From contig JANYBJ010000133.1 of NCBI GenBank assembly GCA_025360845.1, positions 1 through 33,039 of the forward strand: DNA of 33,039 nt, read 5' to 3'. Source of the stretch: a bacterium. GTDB taxonomy: Bacteria > Verrucomicrobiota > Kiritimatiellia > RFP12 > UBA1067. The position numbers and the translations under genes are program-made. Positions 8,337 through 15,743 of the stretch are shown here, piece after piece. The notes below the pieces were generated by a model. The model did no database searches. It had not been told where the DNA came from and saw only the letters and a list, made by a program, of their open reading frames with translations. How positions within the stretch are numbered: the stretch's first letter is position 1; every line of letters starts with the position of its first letter.

Positions 8337-9464
8337 TCAGTTGGAAATGCCCCCGGGCCAGAAAAACTCAAAACTTCCAAGTTTTATCGAAGGCAACGCA
8401 TTCTTGCCTGCGTTCGGTCCCACCGCATGCGCACCCAGACAGAACGTCAACATCAGCAGCACGACGGCAGCGAGCGATGCGGCCGTCGCCGCAATAACCG
8501 TAAAGACAGAAGACTCCGACTTCACCGGCATGTCCAACGCGCCGATCGGCGTCATCTGCACGCCTTCGGGGAAGGCTTCGCCGGAAACGGTAACCCCCTC
8601 GGCGGCCGCCCCTACCTCTCTCATACCCGGACGCTTGATCTTCAGCGTCTTTTTCTGTGTCACAGAGGATGTTTCCGCAGCGGCCTCGGCAGCCGTCGGC
8701 AGTGCGGCATCAGGGATGCGCGAAGTCTGCCGGATCGGCGACGGTGAAGCTGCGCCACCCTTGGAGGCGGTCGGCGCTGCCAGATCCGTCGGCCGTTTCA
8801 GGCGGATGGTCTTGGCCTCAACCTTCTCGGAGCCCATCGGCGTCATCGGCGCCACGCCGATCGCCGAGTCCAGTGAAATGCGCGACGTCTTGGATTTGGC
8901 GGCCTGTACCTGCGACGGCGACGGCGGCTTGGGTCCGTCCGGCAAAGGGTTCGAGCCCGGCGTGGGCGGATGCTGGGGCTGCATGGGGGAAACCGCCGAA
9001 GACGCGGCGGGTGTCGCAGGTGCGGCCGGCACCGGGGCGATCGGCTGGGTCGAGCCCGGCGCGGTGAACACCGCGGAGCGGATCGGCTGGGTCGAGCCCG
9101 GCGCGGTCAAAGACGCGGTGCGGACCGTCGCTTGCGAAGGCGCAGAGCCCCCGGGAGGCATCACGGGACGCAGGCGCACCGTGGCGGGTCGGGCTGCATC
9201 CATAGGGGAAGCGGCAACCGACTCGGGAACCGGAACGCGTGCCGTCGAGCGCGGGTTGGTGGCGGGCGGCGCCGGTATTCCAACCGCCGGCGCAACGGGC
9301 GCGTCGGGGGAGGCGACCGGCGCGGTCGGCCGCAAGCGGACAGTAATCGGACGCGGCGCGCCCGGCACAACGGCCGGAGTCACAGCCGCAGCGCCTTCCG
9401 GCTTGGCAAAGGGTGTCACTTTCGGGGGAATCGCTCCCTGGGGAACCTGATCCTGATCGGCCAT
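8337..9464 (-). CDS. Pro/Ala-rich disordered protein with repeated basic motifs and one C-terminal membrane segment
   Basis: I do not recognise a named family. The 375-residue protein is low-complexity and rich in Pro, Ala, Ser and Thr up to about residue 315, followed by a single membrane segment (about 320-346) and a short tail. Short motifs recur: TVRLRP at 41-46 and 95-100, TIRLKRP at 219-225, TLKIKRP at 273-279, KTSRISLDSA at 192-201 and QTSRIPDAA at 246-254, TAPGSTQPI at 120-128 and 134-142, and VAPMTPMGS and VQMTPIGAL. The basic threonine motifs look like docking or phosphorylation sites. The start is supported by GGAGG about 8 nt upstream. It lies just behind frr and ends at a strong terminator. 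It may be a membrane-tethered scaffold; that is inference. Confidence 0.8.
   Translation of the reverse strand: MADQDQVPQGAIPPKVTPFAKPEGAAAVTPAVVPGAPRPITVRLRPTAPVASPDAPVAPAVGIPAPPATNPRSTARVPVPESVAASPMDAARPATVRLRPVMPPGGSAPSQATVRTASLTAPGSTQPIRSAVFTAPGSTQPIAPVPAAPATPAASSAVSPMQPQHPPTPGSNPLPDGPKPPSPSQVQAAKSKTSRISLDSAIGVAPMTPMGSEKVEAKTIRLKRPTDLAAPTASKGGAASPSPIRQTSRIPDAALPTAAEAAAETSSVTQKKTLKIKRPGMREVGAAAEGVTVSGEAFPEGVQMTPIGALDMPVKSESSVFTVIAATAASLAAVVLLMLTFCLGAHAVGPNAGKNALPSIKLGSFEFFWPGGISN
9039..9107. repeat. 27-bp exact direct repeat
   Basis: Positions 9039-9065 and 9081-9107 are identical over 27 bp, at a period of 42 bp. They encode the two TAPGSTQPI copies of the disordered protein, which points to a recent internal duplication. 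Confidence 0.85.
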
Positions 9465-9497
9465 AACTCGTGCCTCCGTCTCGCTTAAACAGCTGTC

Positions 9498-10061
9498 TTA
9501 GACAGCCATCACTTCCGCTTCTTTGTGTTTCAGTTCGCTATCGATCTTCGCAATGTGCGCGTCCGTCGTCTTCTGAATCTCGTCCAGCCCGCGATCCCGT
9601 TCGTCTTCCGTGATCTTGCTGTCCTTCTGCAACGCCTTGACCATATCGTTGGCTTCGCGACGCACGTTGCGCACCGCGATGCGAGCCTCTTCCGACTGGC
9701 GCTTGGCCACTTTAACGATCTCTTTGCGGCGCTCTTCGTTCAATTCGGGAATCGGCACGCGGATCACGCGCCCGTCGTTCCGCGGCGTCACGCCGAGATT
9801 GGCCGCCAGAATGGCCTTCTCGATCTCCGGCAAAGCGGTGGGGTCATACGCGCTGATCACGATCAGCCGCGGTTCGGGCGTCGAGATGTTGGCGATGTCG
9901 CGCAGACGCGTCGGCACGCCGTAATACATCGCCTGCACACCGTCCACCAGCGCGGGCGAAGCCTTGCCCGTGCGCAACCCCGAGAACTGGTCCTTCAACA
10001 CCTTGGCGGTGTTGTCCATCTTGTCGATGGCGTCCAAAAGCACATCTTCCAACGTATCCAT
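9498..10061 (-). CDS. frr: Ribosome recycling factor
   Basis: The 187-residue protein matches RRF in length and sequence: FSGLRTGKASPALVDG near the N-terminus, YYGVPTRLRDIANISTPEPR and, in the tail bundle, RRKEIVKVAKRQSEEARIAVRNVRREAND. It splits post-termination ribosomes together with EF-G. The frame is open further upstream, but ATG 10061 is chosen because it gives the family N-terminus and has AGGAGAG ahead of it. It follows pyrH by 58 nt in the usual pyrH-frr order; rpsB and tsf, which often precede them, are absent here. A small GC-rich hairpin lies in the gap at 10084-10096. Confidence 0.97.
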   Translation of the reverse strand: MDTLEDVLLDAIDKMDNTAKVLKDQFSGLRTGKASPALVDGVQAMYYGVPTRLRDIANISTPEPRLIVISAYDPTALPEIEKAILAANLGVTPRNDGRVIRVPIPELNEERRKEIVKVAKRQSEEARIAVRNVRREANDMVKALQKDSKITEDERDRGLDEIQKTTDAHIAKIDSELKHKEAEVMAV

Positions 10062-10119
10062 CGCATCTCTCCTAGAACCGTCAGCCCCGCAGGGGCCTCT
10101 CTTCAAAAAAATACCGGAA

Positions 10120-10869
10120 CTACCCGAGGCACGTCTTGTCGCCGACCAGTGTGCCGATGGTCTCGCCGCACACGATCCGCTCCAGCGCGCTCTCGTCGAA
10201 AAAGTCGAAAACCACAATCGGAATCTTGTTGTCCATGCACAGCGCGAACGCCGCGGAATCCATCACCTTCAACCGCTTGTGCAAGGCATCCTCGTATGAA
10301 ACCTTGTCGTACCGCGTCGCACTCGGATCGAGGTTCGGATCCGCCGTGTAAATCCCGTCCACATTGGTGGCCTTGAGCAACACCTCCGCGCCGATCTCGC
10401 TCGCCCGCAGCGCCGCCGCCGAGTCCGTGCTGAAATACGGGTTCCCGGTGCCGCCCGCGAAAATCACCACGCGTCCCTTCTCCAGATGGCGCAGCGCCTT
10501 GCGCTGAATGAACGGCTCCGCGACCTGATGCATCTCGATCGCCGTCTGCAGCCGCGTCTCCAACCCCAACTGCTCCAGCGCGTTCTGCATGGCCAGACCA
10601 TTGATGATCGTGGCCAACATGCCCATGTTGTCTCCGATCGTGCGGTTCACGCCCTTGGCCTCGCCTTTGAGCCCGCGGAAAATGTTCCCGCCGCCCAACA
10701 CGATGCCGATCTGCACGCCCAGCTCGGCAATCCGCGCCACGCGCCGCGCCATGGAGGCCAAAATATCCGGATCAATGCACTCGCCCGAAGCCCGGTTCCG
10801 CAACACCTCGCCACTCAGCTTCAGCAAAATCCGCTTATACTTGACACCGCCACTCCGTTGCTTTTCCAA
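10120..10869 (-). CDS. pyrH: UMP kinase
   Basis: The 249-residue enzyme phosphorylates UMP to UDP in pyrimidine nucleotide synthesis. Family landmarks are KRILLKLSGE near the start, VLGGGNIFRG (about 58-67), NRTIGDNMGMLATIINGLA (about 75-93), GGTGNPYFSTDSAAALRA and KATNVDGIYTADP. The start codon is TTG 10869, preceded by AAAGGGA about 7 nt away; no better in-frame start covers the N-terminal strand. It is transcribed divergently from uvrC across a 225-bp gap and leads into frr. Confidence 0.97.
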   Translation of the reverse strand: MEKQRSGGVKYKRILLKLSGEVLRNRASGECIDPDILASMARRVARIAELGVQIGIVLGGGNIFRGLKGEAKGVNRTIGDNMGMLATIINGLAMQNALEQLGLETRLQTAIEMHQVAEPFIQRKALRHLEKGRVVIFAGGTGNPYFSTDSAAALRASEIGAEVLLKATNVDGIYTADPNLDPSATRYDKVSYEDALHKRLKVMDSAAFALCMDNKIPIVVFDFFDESALERIVCGETIGTLVGDKTCLG

Positions 10870-11025
10870 GAGCTATCCCTTTCAACGCATGATCAGAAAC
10901 AGCGATAGATTACCTAAACCCCCTGAAAAGGTAAACCGCTTTTTTGACGGATTTCATGCGGGCCGGCCGCTTGCCTGCCCTTCTCCTCCCTGGAGAGCCT
11001 CCCCCGACCACCTCCAACCTGCACC

Positions 11026-11055
11026 TTGTAACCCCTCTCCCATCTGTGCTTTAAT
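11026..11055 (+). promoter_or_regulatory. Candidate uvrC promoter
   Basis: TTGTAA (11026-11031) and TTTAAT (11050-11055) are 18 bp apart, and TGC precedes the -10 box as an extended -10. The leader to ATG 11095 would be about 33 nt and lacks a clear ribosome binding site. Confidence 0.45.
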
Positions 11056-11094
11056 ACGGCTCGACCGATCACACGCCTTTTCTATCAGTCCAAC

Positions 11095-12576
11095 ATGTCC
11101 TCTCCGTCCCATTCCGCCCTGCTCCGCGAAAAACTCGCCAGCCTGCCCGACAAGCCCGGCTGCTACCTCCTGCGCGACCGCAAGGGCACCATCATCTACG
11201 TCGGCAAGGCCGTCTCGCTGCGCCGCCGCGTGCAGGGCTATTTCCGCCCCGCCACCCTGCGCGACGCCCCCCCGAAACTGCGCAGCATGATCAACAGCGT
11301 CGCCGACCTCGAGGTCATCACCGTCCGCAACGAGACCGCGGCCCTGCTCACCGAGAGCGCCCTCATCAAGCAGTACCGCCCGCGCTTCAACATCGTCCTG
11401 CGCGACGACAAGCGCTACCTCGCCCTGCGCACCGACCCGCACGATCCCGTGCCGCGCCTGACCACCTGCCGCATCCTGCGCGACGACAACGCCCTCTACT
11501 TCGGCCCCTTCCCCTCCGCCGCCGTGGTGCGCTCCGTGCTCGACTTCACCGAGAAGCGCTACGGCCTGCGCAAGTGCAAGCCGATCCTTCCCGACGCCGA
11601 AACCTACCGCCACTGCATCAACGACATCATCCGCTTCTGCTCCGCGCCCTGCGTCGGCCGCATCTCGCCGGAGGAATACCGCCTGCGTTTCGAAGAGGCC
11701 TGCGCCTTTCTGCGCGGCGAACGCCTCGGCGTGATCGAAGAAATCAAGGCCCAGATGCAGTCCGCCGCAGACGCCCATGACTTCGAGCGGGCGGCCGCGC
11801 TGCGCGACACCTGGATCGCCCTGCGCGAGATGGTCAAGCGCCGCGTGCGCGTGGTCGCCACGCCCCAGATGCACGCCGCCGACGCGCTCGCCGGCCTCGG
11901 CGAACTTCAGCGCCTCATCGGCCTGCCCGCCGTGCCGGACCTGATCGAGTGCTTCGACATCTCCAACCTCTTCGGCACCTACTCCGTCGCCAGCCTCGTC
12001 GCCGCCGTGTACGGTCTCCCCGACCGCCGCCTCTACCGCCGCTTCCGCATCCGCACTGTCGAAGGCGCGGACGACCCGCGCTCCATGGCCGAGGTCATCC
12101 GCCGACGCTATTCCCGCCAGCGCGACGAGAGCAAGCCCTTGCCCGGCCTGATCCTCATCGACGGCGGCGTCACCCAGCTCCGCGCCGCGCGCGCAGAGCT
12201 TGCGGCCCTCGGCCTCGGCACTGTACCGTCCGTCGGGCTGGCCAAAGAGATGGAGGAAATCGTGTTGGATGACGGCCGACCGCCGCTGTTGCTGCCGCGC
12301 GATTCGGACGCTCTGCGCGTGCTCATCCGCCTGCGCGACGAAGCGCACCGCTTCGCGATCGACTACCACCGCCGTCTGCGCAACCGCCTCATCCGCGAGT
12401 CCGCTCTCGATGAGATCCCCGGCATCGGCCCCGCCAAAAAAACCGCCCTGCTCAAGCGCTTCGGCTCGGTCTACCGCCTGGCCCGCGCCTCCCTCGCCGA
12501 ACTTGAGTCCGTGCCCGGCATCGACCGCACCCTCGCCGCAGCCATCCTCCGCGCCGTCACGCCCCGGGATGTTTAA
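11095..12576 (+). CDS. uvrC: UvrABC excinuclease subunit C, short form
   Basis: The 493-residue protein makes the incisions in nucleotide excision repair. It has the GIY-YIG nuclease (CYLLRDRKGTIIYVGKA, 23-39), four cysteines at 161, 174, 182 and 186 spaced like the UvrC iron-sulfur cluster, a UVR motif (about 214-249), an RNase H-like nuclease with Asp288 (FDIS), Asp356 (LIDGG) and His418 (DEAHRF), and a C-terminal helix-hairpin-helix pair (about 437-486). Typical UvrC proteins have about 600 residues. The missing part is about 100 residues between the UVR motif and the RNase H-like domain, where only about 35 residues remain. All catalytic residues are present. A heptamer repeat begins 3 nt after the stop. 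Confidence 0.96.
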   Translation: MSSPSHSALLREKLASLPDKPGCYLLRDRKGTIIYVGKAVSLRRRVQGYFRPATLRDAPPKLRSMINSVADLEVITVRNETAALLTESALIKQYRPRFNIVLRDDKRYLALRTDPHDPVPRLTTCRILRDDNALYFGPFPSAAVVRSVLDFTEKRYGLRKCKPILPDAETYRHCINDIIRFCSAPCVGRISPEEYRLRFEEACAFLRGERLGVIEEIKAQMQSAADAHDFERAAALRDTWIALREMVKRRVRVVATPQMHAADALAGLGELQRLIGLPAVPDLIECFDISNLFGTYSVASLVAAVYGLPDRRLYRRFRIRTVEGADDPRSMAEVIRRRYSRQRDESKPLPGLILIDGGVTQLRAARAELAALGLGTVPSVGLAKEMEEIVLDDGRPPLLLPRDSDALRVLIRLRDEAHRFAIDYHRRLRNRLIRESALDEIPGIGPAKKTALLKRFGSVYRLARASLAELESVPGIDRTLAAAILRAVTPRDV

Positions 12577-12578
12577 AC

Positions 12579-12613
12579 TTGAACGTTGAATGTGGAGCGT
12601 TGGACGTTGAGCG
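12579..12613. repeat. Heptamer tandem repeat, five units
   Basis: Five 7-bp units (TTGAACG, TTGAATG, TGGAGCG, TTGGACG, TTGAGCG) directly follow the uvrC stop codon. The same unit type appears after the jetB-like gene at 17937-17957. Confidence 0.85.
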
Positions 12614-12655
12614 TTTCTTTTCCCCCTTCGCCTTTCGACACGCATCACCCGCTTG

Positions 12656-12707
12656 TTGACAGCCGCATGACCTGATATCATATGGTTCAATTTGGTTCAC
12701 TATGAAT
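12656..12707 (+). promoter_or_regulatory. Promoter and possible operator of the VapBC-like pair
   Basis: A perfect TTGACA -35 box lies at 12656-12661. A -10 box is less clear: TATCAT (12676-12681) fits in sequence but is only 14 bp away. TGGTTCA occurs twice (12682-12688 and 12693-12699), and TTCA-cta-TGAA (near 12696-12706) forms a small inverted repeat, suitable for a ribbon-helix-helix antitoxin operator. Confidence 0.4.
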
Positions 12708-12728
12708 CATTTAAAAGGGAGGCTCTCC

Positions 12729-12977
12729 ATGCGTTCGATCACCATCCACAACCTCGATCCCGATGTCAGCCGCCTGATCGACAAGCAGGCCGCCGAAGAG
12801 GGCCTCAGCCTTAACCAACTCGTCAAGCGACTGCTTCGTCAAGCGCTCGCGCTGCCTGGCCACGCGCCGGCCCCCTCGCGAGGTTTCGACGACTTCTCCG
12901 GCCTTTGGACAAAAGAGGAGGCCGCAGCGTTCAAAACAACCGTTAAGCGCGAGGTCGACCCGGAGGACTGGAAATGA
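12729..12977 (+). CDS. Ribbon-helix-helix antitoxin (VapB/FitA-like)
   Basis: The 82-residue protein begins with a ribbon-helix-helix fold: strand RSITIHNLD, then the helices VSRLIDKQAAEEG and LNQLVKRLLRQALA. The C-terminal part (FDDFSGLWTKEEAAAF) is the usual toxin-binding tail. It should neutralise the PIN toxin encoded next and repress their shared promoter. An upstream in-frame ATG exists at 12702, but GGGAGG lies 7 nt ahead of ATG 12729, which decides the start. Its stop overlaps the toxin start as ATGA, so the pair is translationally coupled. Confidence 0.85.
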   Translation: MRSITIHNLDPDVSRLIDKQAAEEGLSLNQLVKRLLRQALALPGHAPAPSRGFDDFSGLWTKEEAAAFKTTVKREVDPEDWK

Positions 12978-13378
12978 GGCGTGTGATGCTCGATACGAAC
13001 GCTTATGCGGCACTGCTTTCGGGAGACGCGCTCGTACGGACAGCGCTCGATTCCGCCACCGAAATTCTGATGCCGCTATTCGTGGTCGGTGAATTGGAGG
13101 CCGGGTTCCGAGGAGGCACTCGCCGCGCGGAGAACGCCGCCATCCTTCAGCGGTTCCTAAACAAGCCGGGAGTCCGAGAGGTCGTTTCCGGCCACGAGAC
13201 GGCCCGCATCTACGGCGAGGTCAAGGACGCCTTGAAGCGCGCGGGCACCCCGATTCCGACGAACGACATCTGGATCGCCTCAGCGGCCATCGAGTACGCC
13301 GCCACGCTCATAACCTATGACCGCCATTTCACCTTGATCCGCCACCTCAAGCGGTGGCATCACGCCCCCACGGAGTGA
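12974..13378 (+). CDS. PIN domain ribonuclease toxin (VapC-like)
   Basis: The 134-residue protein is a PIN domain nuclease. The acidic metal-binding residues are present: Asp7 (MLDTNAYAALLSG), Glu40 (VVGELEAGF), Asp98 (TNDIWIAS) and Asp116 (TYDRHF). VapC toxins cleave specific tRNA or rRNA sites; the target here is unknown. It overlaps the antitoxin gene by 4 nt. All key residues are intact, so the pair may be functional. It opens the accessory cluster between uvrC and the SGNH operon. Confidence 0.9.
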   Translation: MRRVMLDTNAYAALLSGDALVRTALDSATEILMPLFVVGELEAGFRGGTRRAENAAILQRFLNKPGVREVVSGHETARIYGEVKDALKRAGTPIPTNDIWIASAAIEYAATLITYDRHFTLIRHLKRWHHAPTE

Positions 13379-13398
13379 GGGCGCGTACCAGACACATC

Positions 13399-14040
13399 CT
13401 ACCCAGAAAACGCCGTGCATCGAATCCTGTAAACTCGCAAACGGGCATCCTCTGTCAACACCTCGGCATTGGCGTATTTGAGTTCTCCGATCAGACGCAT
13501 CGAAATATCGGCGCTCGAGGCATTTTCTTTCGGAACGACCAGCAAGGCAATGACATCGCGCGGATGTTTCACTTGCGGCAGCGAAAGTCCGTCCCATTCG
13601 GAATATTTAGCTGATAGATCAGGATAATCCAATGCATAGCGGAGTAATTGGCTCGTTGGCGCAACAGCATACGCCCTGACCAAGCCCTTCTGTCCACGCG
13701 GCGCGATCTCTCCGGCTTTATCAAACAAAGTCTCTCGCCAAGAGGCAAAACCCAGCGGCATGAAGCGGCGTCCTGTGGGCGTAATGCCGTTAACATCATC
13801 GTATTCGCGCCATGTCGCAATCTCTGCCGGACTCTTGACCTCAACAACAACCGGTGATGCCCCCATCACTCCCACAAGGTCAGGATAAGGAACGCAAGCA
13901 AAGCCGTCATGTTTATTCAGATGGCGCGGTCTACTTTCTGCCTTGGTACACGGCCCAAACTCGGTCTTATCCATCCATAAATCTTTTACATACCAGATTT
14001 CGCGCTTCTTTGGCATTCGTTTAGAAGGACTACTCATCAT
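13399..14040 (-). CDS. Putative PD-(D/E)XK nuclease, partner of an AAA ATPase
   Basis: I do not recognise a named family. The 213-residue protein contains YPDLVGVMGASPVVVEVKS (about residues 52-70), which fits the PD-x(n)-E-x-K pattern of restriction-type nucleases: Pro53-Asp54, Glu67, Lys69, with a hydrophobic strand before Glu67. No transmembrane or signal sequence is seen. The start is ATG 14040 or 14037, both behind GGAGGA, and it overlaps the upstream ATPase gene by 8-11 nt, so the two are coupled. The pairing of an ATPase with such a nuclease is typical of anti-phage modules. Codon use is less GC-rich than in neighbouring housekeeping genes, which suggests transfer. A catalytic role is inferred from the motif only. 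Confidence 0.6.
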   Translation of the reverse strand: MMSSPSKRMPKKREIWYVKDLWMDKTEFGPCTKAESRPRHLNKHDGFACVPYPDLVGVMGASPVVVEVKSPAEIATWREYDDVNGITPTGRRFMPLGFASWRETLFDKAGEIAPRGQKGLVRAYAVAPTSQLLRYALDYPDLSAKYSEWDGLSLPQVKHPRDVIALLVVPKENASSADISMRLIGELKYANAEVLTEDARLRVYRIRCTAFSG

Positions 14041-14857
14041 CAGAATCCTCCGTCTGCTTCCCAATTTTCGCCGCAAACAATGCCTCGGTTTCCTTCTCGT
14101 CATCGTTCATGAAACCCTCTGGCCAGTTGCATATCTCCCCTCGATCATTCAGCAAAAGCGACTGAACCTTCGACGTCCAGACATCCCCGTTCTCGTCAAC
14201 CGGTTCCGTATCGACGAACGAAATATTCACCCAGGACTGCGGCAGCTTCTCTTCGGTGATCGCCCGCATGATGCGCCGAATCATCAAGTCGCTGTGCGTC
14301 TCGATCAGCGAGAACTTGCCGATCGGCGCGTTCTCGATGAAAAACTCCATGAAATTGAGCTGCAATCCCGGATGCAAGTGTACTTCCGGATTCTCAACCG
14401 CCAGCACCTCGTTCATCCGCATCATGTTCATCTGCACCAGAATCGGCGCGACCTGATGCAGTCCGGCGCTGAAGTAACCGGGCACATAGGAGTCCGGCGA
14501 ATCGCCACCAGCAAGCAAACGGTTACTGTATGAACACCGCCTTGTTACCCCCCCACCGCTTCCATCATATTCGTTTTCTGTGGGAGTTGGAGAAGATAAA
14601 TAGCCGACAGGATCTTTTCGCTCACCGACAAACTCACGTAAGTATTGATGACTGCAAACGTTGCCGGTGTGTGTGTTAACGGACAGCAGTCTATAAGCCC
14701 ACCAGCCGAACAAGGACTGAAATCGTAAGCCTGCAATGTCTCCGCAAGTACAATCGCTGAAACTCCATGACAACGCCCAATGATTCAAAGTGGCAATATC
14801 ATGAGGGTGTAGTTCTGTATTGACAGGATGGCAGGATGAAACAGGAATATAGAAATG
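14030..14857 (-). pseudogene. AAA family ATPase (DUF3696/OLD-like), C-terminal part only
   Basis: The open frame runs from 14857 to the stop at 14030, and its first usable start is TTG 14788. It has the C-terminal half of an ABC-like AAA ATPase: GLHQVAPILVQ (the signature-like helix), Walker B LAVENPEVHLHPGLQL, then FSLIETHSDLMIRRIMRAI with the H-loop-like THSD. No Walker A motif is present in this frame, and a TAG at 14858-14860 closes it upstream. Protein-like sequence (HPHDIATLNHWALSWSF) continues ahead of TTG 14788, which argues that the original gene extended further. As it stands it should not bind ATP normally. It overlaps the nuclease-like gene. Confidence 0.7.
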
Positions 14858-14928
14858 CTAACGAAAACATGTGTGCCGCGCAAGCGTTCGTTCTGGACAA
14901 TGTTTTGGACAGCAGCAATTCCAATTTT

Positions 14929-14944
14929 GGCATGGAAGAATGCC
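14929..14944. repeat. Small inverted repeat upstream of hicB
   Basis: GGCAT (14929-14933) and ATGCC (14940-14944) are separated by 6 nt, about 60 nt ahead of the hicB start. HicB proteins often repress their own operon, so this is a possible operator, but the arms are short. Confidence 0.25.
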
Positions 14945-15003
14945 CTTAAGCTTGCTACATTGATAACAAATAGAGAAAAAGTTGTTTGAGGAGAGGGGTT
15001 CCT

Positions 15004-15228
15004 ATGTCGAAATGCTCATTAACTGCCTTTGTTGAACACGATGGTGACGGCTTTGTGTCACTGTGCCCTGAACTTGATATCGCAAGTCAGGGAGACACCG
15101 TCGAAGAAGCGTCGCGCAATCTGCGCGAGGCGGTGGAACTCTTCTTCGAATGTGCCGGAGCGGAGGAAGTGGTCCGGCGTCTCAAAGGCGACATCTACAT
15201 ATCCCGCTTCGAGGCCGTGTATGCCTAA
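15004..15228 (+). CDS. hicB: HicB-like antitoxin
   Basis: The 74-residue protein has the partial RNase H-like fold of HicB antitoxins: LTAFVEHDGDGFVSLCPELD (3-22 and on), IASQGDTVEEASRNLREAVELFFE. It should bind and block the HicA ribonuclease. A longer frame begins at 14986, but GAGGAGAGGGG directly ahead of ATG 15004 fixes the start. No DNA-binding domain follows the core, so repression of its own promoter is uncertain. It precedes hicA, the less common order, and overlaps it by 8 nt. Confidence 0.88.
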   Translation: MSKCSLTAFVEHDGDGFVSLCPELDIASQGDTVEEASRNLREAVELFFECAGAEEVVRRLKGDIYISRFEAVYA

Positions 15229-15442
15229 ACTGGGCGTTTTTTCAGGAAGCGAGGTCTGCCGAATCTTGGAGCGACACGGCTTTGTTCTCGTTCGGCAACG
15301 GGGAAGCCACGCGGTTATGCAGATGCGGACAGCAGAAGGAACAACCGTGACTGTGCCAGTCCCGCTGCATCGGGAGCTCAGAACAGGAACACTGCTTTCG
15401 ATTATGCGCCAGTCAGGTGTCGCGCGTAGCTCATTTGAGTGA
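15221..15442 (+). CDS. hicA: HicA-like mRNA interferase toxin
   Basis: The 73-residue protein is a HicA toxin with the small double-stranded RNA-binding-like fold: SGSEVCRILERHGFVLVRQRGSHAVMQ with catalytic His30 in GSH, then VPVPLHRELRTGTLLSIMRQSG. HicA cleaves mRNA independently of translation. It starts at ATG 15221, inside the last codons of hicB, so the two are translationally coupled. All expected residues are present and the frame is intact. Confidence 0.9.
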   Translation: MPKLGVFSGSEVCRILERHGFVLVRQRGSHAVMQMRTAEGTTVTVPVPLHRELRTGTLLSIMRQSGVARSSFE

Positions 15443-15479
15443 AAGCGAGAACGCCGAATCTTCTGAACGACACCTCTTC

Positions 15480-15617
15480 ATGAATATTTTGTTTCGATTA
15501 CGGGCCTGTTTCTCTTTCGACCTGCTGCGGACTATACTCTCGGTGGCCGACGCGGGCAGCACCGCTTTGGCGGCAGGGCGCGACCTCGTGCGCCAGAGCC
15601 AGTACAGCCGCCAGTAG
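15480..15617 (+). pseudogene. Truncated LysR-type helix-turn-helix fragment
   Basis: The 45-residue frame reads FDLLRTILSVADAGSTALAA followed by GRDLVRQSQYSRQ and a stop codon. This resembles the first 35 residues of a LysR-type winged helix domain (LRTF-AVA-AGS-AA-SQ-SRQ). The recognition helix is cut at its end, and neither the wing nor the effector domain follows in any frame. It is a remnant between hicA and the jetA-like gene. Confidence 0.55.
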
Positions 15618-15689
15618 TCTCATCGAACAAGCCTGTCGAATGTTGGGTGCTGACTGTTTCTGCGCTCCCTCTCGATCCCTTGCAGCCGC

Positions 15690-15719
15690 AAACCGGCGCT
15701 GGCGCCTGTCTGCCGGTTT
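15690..15719. repeat. Perfect 8-bp inverted repeat upstream of the jetA-like gene
   Basis: AAACCGGC (15690-15697) and GCCGGTTT (15712-15719) are separated by 14 nt and end 24 nt before ATG 15744. TACCAT follows at 15723-15728. It could be an operator or a weak terminator; the sequence does not decide. Confidence 0.45.
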
Positions 15720-15743
15720 TGGTACCATGCCGTCACGTTTAAC

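Noticed and set aside
9492-9506. GCTGTC-TTA-GACAGC hairpin over the frr stop codon as a terminator
   Set aside because: It is short, overlaps the coding end and lacks a T-run; the strong terminator of this transcript is at 8292-8324.
10084-10096. GCCCC-GCA-GGGGC hairpin between pyrH and frr as a terminator
   Set aside because: The stem is only 5 bp, no T-run follows on the minus strand, and frr is expected to be co-transcribed with pyrH.
10954-12690. A long minus-strand frame opposite uvrC
   Set aside because: It is a shadow of uvrC, which has all expected motifs; the frame even runs through the heptamer repeat.
14836-14949. A 37-codon frame on the + strand (MKQEYRNANE...) ahead of hicB
   Set aside because: It has only a weak AGG upstream, no recognised match, and partly overlaps the opposite-strand ATPase remnant. 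It is too short to support as a gene.
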